DNA of 64,000 nucleotides from Jannaschia pagri (GCF_019655435.1 NZ_BPFH01000002.1:372001-436000), one strand, 5' to 3'; numbered from the stretch's first letter, positions 36,806 through 45,865 are shown. The notes: generated by a model from the sequence alone, not told the origin. Numbers and translations are program-made.

Positions 36806-37491
36806 CAGAGGCTCCCTACGAGGGCTGGAAGACTGCTGAGATCGGGCAAGACATGGTCGGGGCGGTGGTCCAGCCGGTCCATGGGCAGACCCTGGCGATT
36901 GACCCAGACCGTCGTGAAGCCATAGCCCTTCGCCGCGGCGGCATCCCAGCCATTGGAGGACACGAACAAGACGTTCCCTGCCTCACAAGCGAATGCACGC
37001 GAAACCATGTCATAGACCTTAGACGACGGCTTGAAGACGCCAACGCTTTCGACAGACAGCACATGGTCCAGCAGCCGTCCGATCCCGGCGGAGGTCACGG
37101 CGCCTTGCAGCATCTCGGGCGAGCCGTTGGACAAGATCCCCGTGGCCTTATGGGCGTCCTTCAACGCGCCCAGCATATCGGGCACCTCTGGGTAGGCGGT
37201 CAGGTCCCAATAAAGCTGCATGAGCCGGTCGCGCAGTTTCGGATCGCTCAGGTCAGCGGCCTCCAACGCCCAATCCAGGCCATCGCCGGTCACCTGCCAG
37301 AAATCCACGTGTTCACCGGTCACCGCGCGGAGCCAGGTGTACTGGAGCTGCTTTTCCCGCCAGTCACGGGCCACGGTTTGCCAGGTGTCCGCCAGCGCTT
37401 CGAACCCGTCCTCGGCCGCGGCCTCCCGCGCGGCGGCGGTGACATCGAACAATGTGCCGTAGGCGTCGAAAATGCAGGTGTCGATGGGCAT
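36805..37491 (-). CDS. L-2-haloacid dehalogenase (HAD type II)
   Basis: 228 residues. It hydrolyses L-2-haloacids to D-2-hydroxyacids. All residues known from L-DEX of Pseudomonas sp. YL have counterparts: Asp9 and Thr13 in FDAYGTLFD, Arg44 in DWREKQLQYTWLR, Ser121 in LSNGSPEML, Lys154 and Tyr160 in FKPSSKVYD, and Ser178, Asn180, Asp183 in VSSNGWD. The ATG leads directly into motif I. First gene of a three-gene overlapping operon. Confidence 0.94.
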   Translation of the reverse strand: MPIDTCIFDAYGTLFDVTAAAREAAAEDGFEALADTWQTVARDWREKQLQYTWLRAVTGEHVDFWQVTGDGLDWALEAADLSDPKLRDRLMQLYWDLTAYPEVPDMLGALKDAHKATGILSNGSPEMLQGAVTSAGIGRLLDHVLSVESVGVFKPSSKVYDMVSRAFACEAGNVLFVSSNGWDAAAAKGYGFTTVWVNRQGLPMDRLDHRPDHVLPDLSSLPALVGSL

Positions 37492-37542
37492 GGCGCCGGT
37501 CCTCTTGCGGGTCTCGGCGGGACCGTCGCAGGGGTCGGAGCG

Positions 37543-37983
37543 TTAGTCCAGTCCGCGTAGAACCATCTCGCATTCCAGGGCCGTCATGATGGTCCGATCC
37601 CGTGACCAACCGCCATCCCCGCGCGGCAGGTTCTTGGCGAGCTTGTGATACTCTAGGATCAGCGAGTTATCGTCCAACCCACCGGTTTGGACGGCCAGCC
37701 AGTGTCGCACAGAGATATGGTCCGTTCCCCCGGCGGCGCGGCGCCGATCTTCCCGGGCTTGGAGCGCGGTAATCCCGCCGGAGCAGAGATCGCTCTCAAA
37801 CGCGGTGCGCACAAGGTGGCCCTGCAAGACGCTGGCCGTCGACGCGCTGGCTGTCTCGATGCCATCCCGGATCGTGCCCATCACGCTCAGCCCCGTCGCC
37901 ACGAGAACAGCCGTCAGCACCACCCAATCGAACGAGACGGCGCCAGCCTCATCGCTCAGAAAGATGTGGATAGGACGGAGCAT
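37543..37983 (-). CDS. Flp-pilin-like small membrane protein (paralogue 3)
   Basis: 146 residues. Leader MLRPIHIFLSDEAG followed by AVSFDWVVLTAVLVATGLSVMG; again Asp at +5 and Trp at +6 after the presumed Gly/Ala cleavage. The C-terminal part differs from paralogues 1 and 2 and is more basic, with two Cys (SDLCSGG and LECEM). The ATG has GAGGA seven bases upstream. It lies upstream of the dehalogenase operon (52 bp) on the same strand. The 13-bp motif of the other two genes is only loosely recognisable here. Confidence 0.72.
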   Translation of the reverse strand: MLRPIHIFLSDEAGAVSFDWVVLTAVLVATGLSVMGTIRDGIETASASTASVLQGHLVRTAFESDLCSGGITALQAREDRRRAAGGTDHISVRHWLAVQTGGLDDNSLILEYHKLAKNLPRGDGGWSRDRTIMTALECEMVLRGLD

Positions 37984-38159
37984 GACCGGATCCTCAAGAC
38001 GTTAACCATGCGTAAGTATGACCAAAAGACCCGGAGAGATTTAGACAAACCAAGGGCCGCAAACCCGTCAAATCCCTGCTTTTGGGCACCGGTCGCGCAC
38101 AATTGGGCAAAGCCCTGCCGATTGATGCCATTGGCGGGCAGATCTTTGCCGACGCCCCG

Positions 38160-38939
38160 TCAGAGGTTATCGGGATGCGGCATGCCCATGACGTGATATC
38201 CGCCATCCACGTGAATCACTTCACCTGTCGTGCGCGCTCCGGCGTCGGAGCAGAGGTACAACGCCGTGCCGCCCACCGCCTCGAGGGTTGCGTTGGCGCG
38301 GAGCGGGGCGTTCTGCTCGGCATGCTTCAGCGTCTTACGCGCGCCGCCAATAACAGCCCCGGCCAGGGTCTTCATCGGGCCGGGTGAGATCGCGTTAACC
38401 CGAATACCGTCGGGTCCCAGGTCAGACGCGAGATACCGAACCGCTGCCTCTAGGGCCGCCTTTGCCACACCCATCACGTTGTAGAACGGGGTGACCTGCC
38501 GTGCGCCTTGGAAGGTCAGCGTAATGATCGACCCTCCCTCAGTCATCAGGGGTTTGGCGCGCCTGGCGACCTCGACGAGGGAATAGCAGGAAATATCGAG
38601 CGAGTTCTTAAAGTTCGCGCGGGTCGTATCGACGAAGCGACCGGTCAGTTCCTCTTTGTCGGAAAAGGCGATGGCGTGGATCACGAAGTCCAGCTTGCCG
38701 CCCTCGGCCAGTGTCTCAAAGGCCGCGTCGAGCGAGGCATCGTCGGAGACATCCACGTCCAACAGGGTCTTGACCCCCAGGCTTTCGGCCAGTGGCGCGA
38801 CCCGCTTACCGAACGCCTCGCCTTGGTACGTAAAGGCGAGTTCGGCCCCGGCACCCGCCAAGGCCTGGGCAATTCCCCAGGCAATGGACCGGTTGTTGGC
38901 CACACCCATGATGAGACCGCGCTTTCCGTTCATATCCAT
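38160..38939 (-). CDS. fabI: Enoyl-ACP reductase (NADH)
   Basis: 259 residues. It performs the last reduction in each fatty acid elongation cycle. FabI-type nucleotide site GVANNRSIAWGIAQAL, and the Tyr-x6-Lys pair in FYNVMGVAKAAL. The C-terminal loop IRVNAISPGPMKTLAG shapes the substrate site. It is last in the fabA-fabB-PPOX-fabI run. This type is the target of triclosan. Confidence 0.96.
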   Translation of the reverse strand: MDMNGKRGLIMGVANNRSIAWGIAQALAGAGAELAFTYQGEAFGKRVAPLAESLGVKTLLDVDVSDDASLDAAFETLAEGGKLDFVIHAIAFSDKEELTGRFVDTTRANFKNSLDISCYSLVEVARRAKPLMTEGGSIITLTFQGARQVTPFYNVMGVAKAALEAAVRYLASDLGPDGIRVNAISPGPMKTLAGAVIGGARKTLKHAEQNAPLRANATLEAVGGTALYLCSDAGARTTGEVIHVDGGYHVMGMPHPDNL

Positions 38940-39009
38940 GGGACTGCCTTCTTCTACGTCACGCCGTCCATGCCACGGCGACGCCCTGCTGTCACGGGGG
39001 CGACACCCC

Positions 39010-39660
39010 TCAATACATCGAGCGGCGGTAGCTTTCTTCTATGGCGGCGCGCAGGTCGCGATCTTCCTCAGAGGTGACCTTGGCGCCCGTCGTCTGCTCC
39101 CGCACCATGGCCAAAAGAGACGGCATCTCTGATCGATCCTGCTGGGCGTCGACATCCCACAGCCGCGACCGGCGGAAGGCTTTGGCGCAGTGGAAAAACA
39201 CCGAAGTCACTGTCACCAGGATCGCCAAGGTCGGGACGCGGCCGTTCACCGCCATAGGCCCCAGAACCTCGGGGTCAGTGACCAATTGGGCCGTTCCGTT
39301 GACGCGCAACGTCTCGTCGAAGCCCGGAACGATGAACAGCACACCCACATGGGGATCGGAGAGGATATTCTCCAGACTGTCCAACCGATTGTTGCCGGGG
39401 CGATCTGGTATGGCCAACGTGGTGTCGTCCAACACCCGCACAAATCCAGGCGGGTCGCCCCGGGGGCTGACGTCGGATTTGCCCGAGGCATCGCGCGTTC
39501 CCAGGCACAGGAACGGCGCGCGACGGATAAAATCGCGCGCATGGGGGTCCAGGGTGCCGATGACCTTCTCGCCCGCAACGCCGCGCACCTCTCCGTAGAG
39601 AGACCGCAGCGAAGTGAGATTACCGATTACATGATCGGGCGATATCTCGGGCTTGGTCAT
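39010..39660 (-). CDS. FMN-dependent PPOX-family protein (MSMEG_1061 type)
   Basis: 216 residues. Split-barrel flavin-binding fold: FLCLGTRDASGKSDVSPRGD, then IPDRPGNNRLDSLENIL and VGVLFIVPGFDETLRVNG, and FFHCAKAFRRSRLWD. Members bind FMN or F420 and reduce or oxidise unknown substrates. It lies between fabB and fabI on the same strand (25 bp and 70 bp), so it is likely transcribed with them, although no fatty acid role is established. Confidence 0.88.
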   Translation of the reverse strand: MTKPEISPDHVIGNLTSLRSLYGEVRGVAGEKVIGTLDPHARDFIRRAPFLCLGTRDASGKSDVSPRGDPPGFVRVLDDTTLAIPDRPGNNRLDSLENILSDPHVGVLFIVPGFDETLRVNGTAQLVTDPEVLGPMAVNGRVPTLAILVTVTSVFFHCAKAFRRSRLWDVDAQQDRSEMPSLLAMVREQTTGAKVTSEEDRDLRAAIEESYRRSMY

Positions 39661-39685
39661 CGGCGCCCCCGGTTTTGCCTGCGCG

Positions 39686-40918
39686 TTACGCGCGATGTTT
39701 GGAGATGATCACCGTCCCGTTCGTCCCCCCAAAGCCAAAAGAGTTCGACAGGATCGAGTCGATCTCTGCGCCCTCGGTCAGCTCGGTGTTGATTTCAGCC
39801 GGGGACAATTCCGGGTCCAACTCGGTCACATTGATCGACGGGGCGATGAACCCTTTGTTCATCATGATCATCGAATATATCGCCTCCTGCACGCCGGTGG
39901 CGCCGAGGCTGTGGCCCGTCATGGACTTGGTGGACCCGACGGGGGGCGTGTTGCCTTCGCCGAAGATGTTGCGCAGAGCAACGATCTCTTTGATGTCGCC
40001 CACGGGCGTCGACGTGCCATGGGCGTTGACGTAGCCAATGCTGCGGTCCTCAGGCAGTTGGCTGAGCGCCAGGCGCATCGCCCGTTCGCCACCCTCACCC
40101 GAGGGGGCGACCATGTCGGCCCCATCGGATGTTGCGCCGTAGCCGGTGACCTCACCATAGATCGTGGCGCCCCGGGCGATGGCGCGCTCCCGCTCCTCCA
40201 GGACGACCACACCCGCACCGCCCGCGATAACAAAGCCATCACGGGTTTTGTCGTAGGGACGCGAGGCCGTCTCGGGCGCGTCATTGTACTTGGACGACAT
40301 GGCGCCCATGGCGTCGAACAGACAGGACAGGGTCCAATCCACCTCTTCCCCACCGCCAGCGAAGACGATGTCCTGCTTGCCGAACTGGATCTGTTCCACG
40401 CCGTTGCCCATGCAGTGCAGCGAGGTCGTACAAGCCGAGGTGATCGAATAGTTCACACCCTTGATGCCAAACGGCGTGGCCAAGCAGGCGGAGTTTGTGG
40501 ACGACATGCAGCGCGTCACCATGAAGGGGCCCATGCGTTTCGGGCTGCCCTTGTTGATGACGGTGTCGAAGGCCGTGAAGAAGTTCGAGGTCGACGGGCC
40601 GCCCGACCCCATGACAAGGCCGGTGCGTTCGTTCGACACTTCGGAGTCGGTCAGGCCGGAATCCGCGATGGCCCGTTCCATGGCGATGTAATTATACGCC
40701 GCACCCGGCCCCATGAAGCGCAGTTGCCGCTTGTCGATATGCTCGGCCACGTCGATGTCGGGCACGCCATGAACTTGGCTGCGAAAGCCATGTTCCGCGT
40801 AGCTGTCGGAAAAGGTAATTCCCGACTTACCGGCGCGCAGGCTCGCCTCCACCTCATCCGGTGTATTTCCGATGGGCGAGACGATCCCGATCCCTGTGAC
40901 GACGACGCGACGCAACAT
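39686..40918 (-). CDS. fabB: Beta-ketoacyl-ACP synthase I
   Basis: 410 residues. Condensing enzyme needed for unsaturated fatty acids in the FabA/FabB route. The catalytic Cys is in [14 protein letters not shown], the His pair in [11 protein letters not shown] and [12 protein letters not shown]. It follows fabA after 28 bp. The pairing with fabA supports FabB rather than FabF. Confidence 0.96.
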   Translation of the reverse strand: MLRRVVVTGIGIVSPIGNTPDEVEASLRAGKSGITFSDSYAEHGFRSQVHGVPDIDVAEHIDKRQLRFMGPGAAYNYIAMERAIADSGLTDSEVSNERTGLVMGSGGPSTSNFFTAFDTVINKGSPKRMGPFMVTRCMSSTNSACLATPFGIKGVNYSITSACTTSLHCMGNGVEQIQFGKQDIVFAGGGEEVDWTLSCLFDAMGAMSSKYNDAPETASRPYDKTRDGFVIAGGAGVVVLEERERAIARGATIYGEVTGYGATSDGADMVAPSGEGGERAMRLALSQLPEDRSIGYVNAHGTSTPVGDIKEIVALRNIFGEGNTPPVGSTKSMTGHSLGATGVQEAIYSMIMMNKGFIAPSINVTELDPELSPAEINTELTEGAEIDSILSNSFGFGGTNGTVIISKHRA

Positions 40919-40946
40919 GTCTTTAGCTTCCCTACTTGGCGGCGGC

Positions 40947-41456
40947 TCAGCTTTCGCTGAGGGCGACCTTCATGTCTTTGACTTGATAGATGACCTCTCC
41001 GTCGGCCTCCACGATACCGTCGGCGACCCCCATGGTCAGGCGGCGGGTCTGAATGGCCTTGGTGAAGTCGATCTTATAGGTCAGCATCTTACGATCCGGC
41101 CGCACCATACCGGTCAGCTTGACATCTCCGACCCCCAGGGCATAGCCGCGCCCCGTCCAGCCGCGCCACCCCAGGTTGAAGCCAGTCAATTGCCACAAGC
41201 CGTCCAAGCCCAGGCAACCAGGCATGATTGGGTTACCCGGGAAGTGACAGTCGAAGAACCAAAGGTCCGGCGTGATACCGAATTCGGCCAGCACATGACC
41301 CTTGCCGTGGGCGCCGCCGTCACCGCTGATCTCGGTGATGCGATCCATCATCAGCATGGGGGGTTCGGGCAGCTGAGCGTTGCCCGGGCCGAACAGCTCC
41401 CCACGGGCGCATTTCAGCAGGTCGTCGCGATCAAAGCTGGTTGGATATTGGCCCAT
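40947..41456 (-). CDS. fabA: 3-hydroxydecanoyl-ACP dehydratase/isomerase
   Basis: 169 residues. It dehydrates 3-hydroxydecanoyl-ACP and isomerises trans-2 to cis-3, the branch point to unsaturated lipids. Catalytic His in [20 protein letters not shown], with the Asp in the following helix. The N-terminus [23 protein letters not shown] is typical. Divergent from irr, sharing a 150-bp promoter region, so Irr could in principle influence it. Confidence 0.97.
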   Translation of the reverse strand: MGQYPTSFDRDDLLKCARGELFGPGNAQLPEPPMLMMDRITEISGDGGAHGKGHVLAEFGITPDLWFFDCHFPGNPIMPGCLGLDGLWQLTGFNLGWRGWTGRGYALGVGDVKLTGMVRPDRKMLTYKIDFTKAIQTRRLTMGVADGIVEADGEVIYQVKDMKVALSES

Positions 41457-41569
41457 GGGTCCCCCGGTCGAAAGATTTGGCGTGGTCTAATGCCCAGGTT
41501 ACAGCCCTGCAACCCTGCGTGACCTTTGTCGTCAGATAAGCCACCGCAACGACAAATATGCGAATCCGA

Positions 41570-41599
41570 TTGAAACCCTTTGGGGGACAACCCTATATT
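41570..41599 (+). promoter_or_regulatory. Likely sigma-70 promoter of irr
   Basis: TTGAAA at 41570-41575 and TATATT at 41594-41599 with an 18-base spacer, the best such pair in the intergenic region. The start of transcription would fall close to the ATG at 41607, giving a very short or absent leader. Confidence 0.45.
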
Positions 41600-41606
41600 G
41601 GAGGTG

Positions 41607-42035
41607 ATGACGACCATCTCAGATACGGCCCGATCCCGCGGCGAAGCCTGGTTGCTCGGCGCATCCGTGCGCCCAACGCGACAGCGCGTGGCCCTGGCCG
41701 CTTTGTTGATGGGCGATGGCCATGACCGCCACGTTACGGCGGAATGGCTGCACGACGCCGCGCGCATGACTGGCGACAAGGTGTCTTTGGCGACGGTCTA
41801 CAATACGTTACGGACGTTTTCCGACGCGGGATTGGTTCAGGAAATCACGGTTGATGGAACCGGCTCCTACTTTGACACGCGCCTGGATGATCACCCGCAC
41901 TTCTACTGGGAAGACGACGCCCGGTTGACCGACGCGGGGACGGCACCCCTTGAAATCACCAACCTGCCCGAGGCCCCTGAGGGGATGGAAATCGCTAAGG
42001 TTGACGTGGTGATCCGCCTGCGCCCCAAGCGCTGA
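41607..42035 (+). CDS. irr: Irr-type iron response regulator (Fur family)
   Basis: 142 residues. Winged-helix DNA-binding domain (RPTRQRVALAALLMG, VSLATVYNTLRTFSDAGLV) then the dimerisation domain with HPHFYWEDD. Irr senses iron through haem in alphaproteobacteria and represses or activates iron-use genes. The N-terminal Cys-Pro haem motif of Bradyrhizobium Irr is absent, as in other Rhodobacterales. The ATG is preceded by GGAGGTG, only two bases away from the end of GGAGG, and may be leaderless. Its place next to fabA-fabB is typical of the order. Confidence 0.92.
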   Translation: MTTISDTARSRGEAWLLGASVRPTRQRVALAALLMGDGHDRHVTAEWLHDAARMTGDKVSLATVYNTLRTFSDAGLVQEITVDGTGSYFDTRLDDHPHFYWEDDARLTDAGTAPLEITNLPEAPEGMEIAKVDVVIRLRPKR

Positions 42036-42110
42036 CGTCATTTTGTTTGCGGCGGCCTTGACCGACCGTGTTCTGGGGATAAGCCCTGACACGCAGCAGT
42101 CGGAGGTCCC

Positions 42111-42863
42111 ATGCCTAACTTTGCCACCTATCCAAGCCTGAAGGGCAAGACGGTCTTCATGACGGGCGGCGCCTCGGGAATCGGCGCTGAGATCGTTGCC
42201 GCCTTTGCCGACCAAGGCGCGCGCGTGGGTTTTCTGGACATTGACGCGGCTGGCGGGGCCGCCATGGCCGCGCGGTTCCCGGGTGTCGTCCATCACACCT
42301 GCGATTTGCGCGACATTGACGCCCTGCGCGCGGGCTTCGACGCTTTGAGCACGGCCCTCGGCCCGGCGGATGTGCTGATCAACAATGCAGCACGCGACGA
42401 CCGCCACGATTGGCGCGACGTGACGCCAGATTATTGGGATGAGCGGCAGGCCACGAACCTGCGGCATATGTTCTTTGCAATCCAGGCCGTGGCCCCCGGC
42501 ATGGCCGGTCAGGGCGGCGGGTCGATCATCAACATGGGCTCCAACTCCTGGTGGGAAGCGGGTGGCGGCTTTCCGGCCTATGCCACTGCCAAAGCAGCGG
42601 TCCACGGGTTGACCCGCACCATGGCGCGCGACTTGGGCGGCGACCGCATTCGGGTGAACACCGTTGTCCCGGGATGGATCATGACCGACCGCCAGAAGGA
42701 GCTTTGGGTGACCGAAGAATCCATCGAGAAACACCGCGCGCGACAATGCCTGCCAGATCTCATCGATCCGGTGCATGTGGCCCGGATGGTTCTGTTCCTG
42801 GCGTCAGACGATGCGATGATGTGCACGGCCAACAACTACATGGTGGAGGCCGGCTCCATCTGA
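42111..42863 (+). CDS. SDR-family oxidoreductase
   Basis: 250 residues, classical SDR. TGGASGIGAEIV binds the nucleotide, Asp in FLDIDAA suggests NAD, NNAARDD is the NNAG equivalent, and the catalytic Ser is in GSNSWWE with YATAK following. Sequence character resembles sugar dehydrogenases (galactose or fucose type), but the substrate is not settled. It is 22 bp upstream of a beta-hydroxyacid dehydrogenase gene, suggesting two steps of one pathway. Confidence 0.9.
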   Translation: MPNFATYPSLKGKTVFMTGGASGIGAEIVAAFADQGARVGFLDIDAAGGAAMAARFPGVVHHTCDLRDIDALRAGFDALSTALGPADVLINNAARDDRHDWRDVTPDYWDERQATNLRHMFFAIQAVAPGMAGQGGGSIINMGSNSWWEAGGGFPAYATAKAAVHGLTRTMARDLGGDRIRVNTVVPGWIMTDRQKELWVTEESIEKHRARQCLPDLIDPVHVARMVLFLASDDAMMCTANNYMVEAGSI

Positions 42864-42885
42864 GCCGGTTCGGGGAGGGAAAAAC

Positions 42886-43773
42886 ATGGATAAGATCGGA
42901 TTTGTGGGCGTGGGCCTGATGGGGCACGGCATGGCGGCGAACATCCTGGCGGCGGGGTATCCGCTGACCGTGATCGCCCATCGCAACCGGGCTCCGGTCA
43001 AGGATCTCGTTGAGAAGGGTGCGACCGAGGCCGCAGACTTGGCAACCCTCGCCCAAACCTCAGACGTGGTGCACATCTGCGCCCCGGGCTCCCCCCAAGT
43101 GGAAGGCATCGTTGCCGTCCTCGAAGAGCACATGGCAGAGGGTGGGGTCGTCATCGATTGCTCCACCTCCAACCCGATGTCCTCGTCCGTCCTGGCGGAC
43201 CGCCTCGGGGAAAAGGGGATCGGATGGTGCGACGCGCCCCTGGGCGGCACGCCTGTGCAGGCCGAAGCGGGCGAATTGGCCGCCATGGTTGGCGCGACGC
43301 CGGAGGTGTTCGCCCGTGTGGAGCCGATCCTGAAAACCTGGGCTGGCCCCATCGCCCACGTGGGCGGCCCTGCGGCGGGCCATAAAATGAAACTTCTCAA
43401 CAACTTCCTCGCCATGGGCTACGGCGCCCTGTATGCCGAGGCGCTGGCGCTGGCCGAGAAGACGGGCCTGGGCACTGACACCTTCGACAGCGTAATCCGG
43501 GGCAGCCGCATGGATTGCGGGTTCTACCAGACGTTCATGGGCTATGCGGTTGAGGGCAATGTCGAGGCCCATAAGTTCACGCTGACCAATGCGCTGAAGG
43601 ACATGACCTATTTGGCAGCCATGGCCGGCGGTGTTGGGGTCGCGAACCCGATCAGCGGCGCCATCCGCAACTCCTACGCCCTGGCTGTGAACACCGGCGG
43701 AGATGGGCCGGAGGATTATGTGCCGCATTTGGTGGACTATGTGGCGCGGTCCAACGGGATCGAACGCGGCTGA
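42886..43773 (+). CDS. Beta-hydroxyacid dehydrogenase family protein (3-hydroxyisobutyrate/tartronate-semialdehyde type)
   Basis: 295 residues. Rossmann motif GFVGVGLMGHGMAANI; substrate loop DAPLGGTPVQAEAG, which differs from the usual SGG of hydroxyisobutyrate dehydrogenases; catalytic Lys in AGHKMKLLNNF. It oxidises or reduces a small 3-hydroxyacid or semialdehyde; the variant loop leaves the substrate open. It follows the SDR gene closely, and the ATG has GGGAGGG upstream. Confidence 0.9.
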   Translation: MDKIGFVGVGLMGHGMAANILAAGYPLTVIAHRNRAPVKDLVEKGATEAADLATLAQTSDVVHICAPGSPQVEGIVAVLEEHMAEGGVVIDCSTSNPMSSSVLADRLGEKGIGWCDAPLGGTPVQAEAGELAAMVGATPEVFARVEPILKTWAGPIAHVGGPAAGHKMKLLNNFLAMGYGALYAEALALAEKTGLGTDTFDSVIRGSRMDCGFYQTFMGYAVEGNVEAHKFTLTNALKDMTYLAAMAGGVGVANPISGAIRNSYALAVNTGGDGPEDYVPHLVDYVARSNGIERG

Positions 43774-43819
43774 CGGCAGGCGGGGTCTTGGGAGTGATCT
43801 TTCATCCGGGCACCCGATC

Positions 43820-45865
43820 CTATCCGACCGTCCCCAACCCGAGGTCCTGGAACGGGATGTAGCGCACGGGCGTGCCGGGCGTGATCTCGGCGGCGCCATC
43901 GGGTAACAGGACGAAGCCTTCGGCCCAGCTCAGACCGGACACACGGCCCGACCCCTCAGAAGCGAAGACCTCCGCGTGGCCATCCCTCAGGCGGGCGCGC
44001 AAGACTTCGGTCCGGCCAGGTTTCTTGCGTTTTGAGAAGGCAGCGGGGACATCACGCCCCGGTGGGACCTGCCACCCTGCCCCAGCCATTTGCAACAACG
44101 CGGGCCGCGCAAATAGGGCCGCGCAGGTAAAGGCGGCAACGGGGTTCCCCGGCAGGCCAAAGATCTGACGGCCCTTCCACTGCCCGAGCGCCAGCGGTCG
44201 CCCCGGTTTGATCGCGATGCGCCAGTGCTGGACGCTGCCTTCGGTGGTCAGCAGCCTCGACAGGTGGTCTTCATCCCCTGCGCTGGCGCCGCCCGAGGTC
44301 AGGATGGCCGCCACGTCCGAGCCATCTAGCGTGGCGCGCAGCACGGAGGCGTCGTCGGGGACGTGGCCCAAATCCACGGCCTCAAGGCCCCAGGCATCCA
44401 ACATCGCCAGCAGCATGGGCCGGTTCACGTCGTGAATGCCCCCGCCAGCGGCACCGGGCGCGATGATCTCGTCCCCGGTCGACAGCACGCCGACCCGCAG
44501 ACGTTCACGCACCGACACGCGTCCCAGCCCCGCTGCGATCGCCAAGGCCGTATCTGTGGGGCGCAGACGACGGCCTTCTGGCAGGATCGGATCACCTGTG
44601 GCGATATCCTCGGCTTCGGGGCGGGTGTTGGCCCCGGGCTTGGGCAGGGCGCGCAGGTGCAGACCTTCGGCTGTGGCCGAGGCGTCTTCTTGCAGGGCGA
44701 CGGTATCCACCCCCGGCGGCAAGGCCGCGCCCGTGAAGATGCGGAGGGCATGACCGGGGGGCACAGGCGCGGCCCGCGTCGTTGCAGCAGCCGCGCGACC
44801 AGGCGCAATCGGCACTGGACCGGGCGCAAGCGTCCCGTGGGCAAAGGCCCATCCGTCCACGGCAGCATTGGCCGCCGGCGGGTGAGACCGTGCTGCCGTT
44901 ACCGGTGCGGCCAAGATCCGACCGGTGGCTTGGTCCAACGGGACCTCTTCGACCCCCACCCGACAGGGGCTGGCCTCGCGCAAGGTGGCCAGAGCATCCT
45001 CCACGCTTGTCCAATGGACGCCGGGCGGCAGCGCATAGCAATCCCCCGCCGCTTGGACGCCGAGAATCCAGCCTTCCTCCCGCGCGATGCGGGGGGCGTC
45101 GGGTTGTGCACCGGGGCCTGTAAACCACTCCGGCGTGGCGCGGCGCAGGGCACGGGCCGTCGCGATAACCTGGCCCTGATCCTTTATGGGAGCAGACGCG
45201 ACGGGCCAAAGACTGGGGTAGATCTCTGCCAGCGTGATCCGCGCCTCTGGCACTTGCCACCCCGATTGGTGCGGCCAGACCTGCAAATCCTCCCCCCAGC
45301 GTGCCCGCAGTTTGGACAGGGCCGCCAAGCCCACGAGGGACTGCGAGCCGACGGCCCCCGCATAGGCCAATTGCCAGAGCGGTTTGGCCCCGGGCACCAC
45401 GTCCTCCACCGCGCGCCGCCCGGGCAGCCCGTGGTCAGCCCGCGCACGGTCGGTGGGCGGCAGGTCTGGCAAATCTAGGGTCGCGGGCCGACCCCAAAAC
45501 GGACCAACCCCCGGGAACAAACTATTGATGTCCTGGGCCACATCGTAGCGATTGTTTCCGTTGTCAGGCCCGTCCTCGACCCGCGCCGACAGCCAATCCC
45601 AGACATCCAGCGCGCTGTCGCCGCCCGTCAAGGCCTGGGCAAACCCAGCGGGATACCCAAAGGCAAAGTCAAAGCCCAACAACGTGCGATGCCCCTGCCC
45701 TAGCCAGCCGTCGATATGCGCCAGGGCTTTGGCCCGTGTCGGGAAATAGGTGGTGGTCTGCGCGCCGTTGAGGTCCGCGCACACCCAGATGGCATCCTTT
45801 CGCGGGGTCGGGCCGGTCGGTTTGGCGGCTGCGGACCAATCGGCCACGAGGATCAGATCGAACAT
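43820..45865 (-). CDS. moeA: MoeA-type molybdenum insertase with an extra N-terminal domain
   Basis: 681 residues, about 280 more than normal MoeA. Residues 1-280 (LILVADWSAAAKP, LLGFDFAFGYPAG, LAEIYPSLWP) look like a DUF429-like RNase H-type fold of unknown role. MoeA begins near residue 300: AAVDGWAF, VGVLSTGDEI, DVNRPMLLAML, LTSGGASAGDEDHL. MoeA inserts molybdate into adenylated molybdopterin. The start overlaps mobB by 13 bases; it is last in fdhD-mobA-mobB-moeA. The ATG is supported by that overlap. Confidence 0.92.
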   Translation of the reverse strand: MFDLILVADWSAAAKPTGPTPRKDAIWVCADLNGAQTTTYFPTRAKALAHIDGWLGQGHRTLLGFDFAFGYPAGFAQALTGGDSALDVWDWLSARVEDGPDNGNNRYDVAQDINSLFPGVGPFWGRPATLDLPDLPPTDRARADHGLPGRRAVEDVVPGAKPLWQLAYAGAVGSQSLVGLAALSKLRARWGEDLQVWPHQSGWQVPEARITLAEIYPSLWPVASAPIKDQGQVIATARALRRATPEWFTGPGAQPDAPRIAREEGWILGVQAAGDCYALPPGVHWTSVEDALATLREASPCRVGVEEVPLDQATGRILAAPVTAARSHPPAANAAVDGWAFAHGTLAPGPVPIAPGRAAAATTRAAPVPPGHALRIFTGAALPPGVDTVALQEDASATAEGLHLRALPKPGANTRPEAEDIATGDPILPEGRRLRPTDTALAIAAGLGRVSVRERLRVGVLSTGDEIIAPGAAGGGIHDVNRPMLLAMLDAWGLEAVDLGHVPDDASVLRATLDGSDVAAILTSGGASAGDEDHLSRLLTTEGSVQHWRIAIKPGRPLALGQWKGRQIFGLPGNPVAAFTCAALFARPALLQMAGAGWQVPPGRDVPAAFSKRKKPGRTEVLRARLRDGHAEVFASEGSGRVSGLSWAEGFVLLPDGAAEITPGTPVRYIPFQDLGLGTVG

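Noticed and set aside
37984-38010. CtrA-like box (TTAC-N6-TTAAC) upstream of the third pilin-like gene
   Set aside because: Spacing is one base off the TTAA-N7-TTAA consensus and the other two paralogues lack it.
39653-40960. A 435-codon open frame antisense to fabB
   Set aside because: Same GC artefact; fabB is unambiguous.
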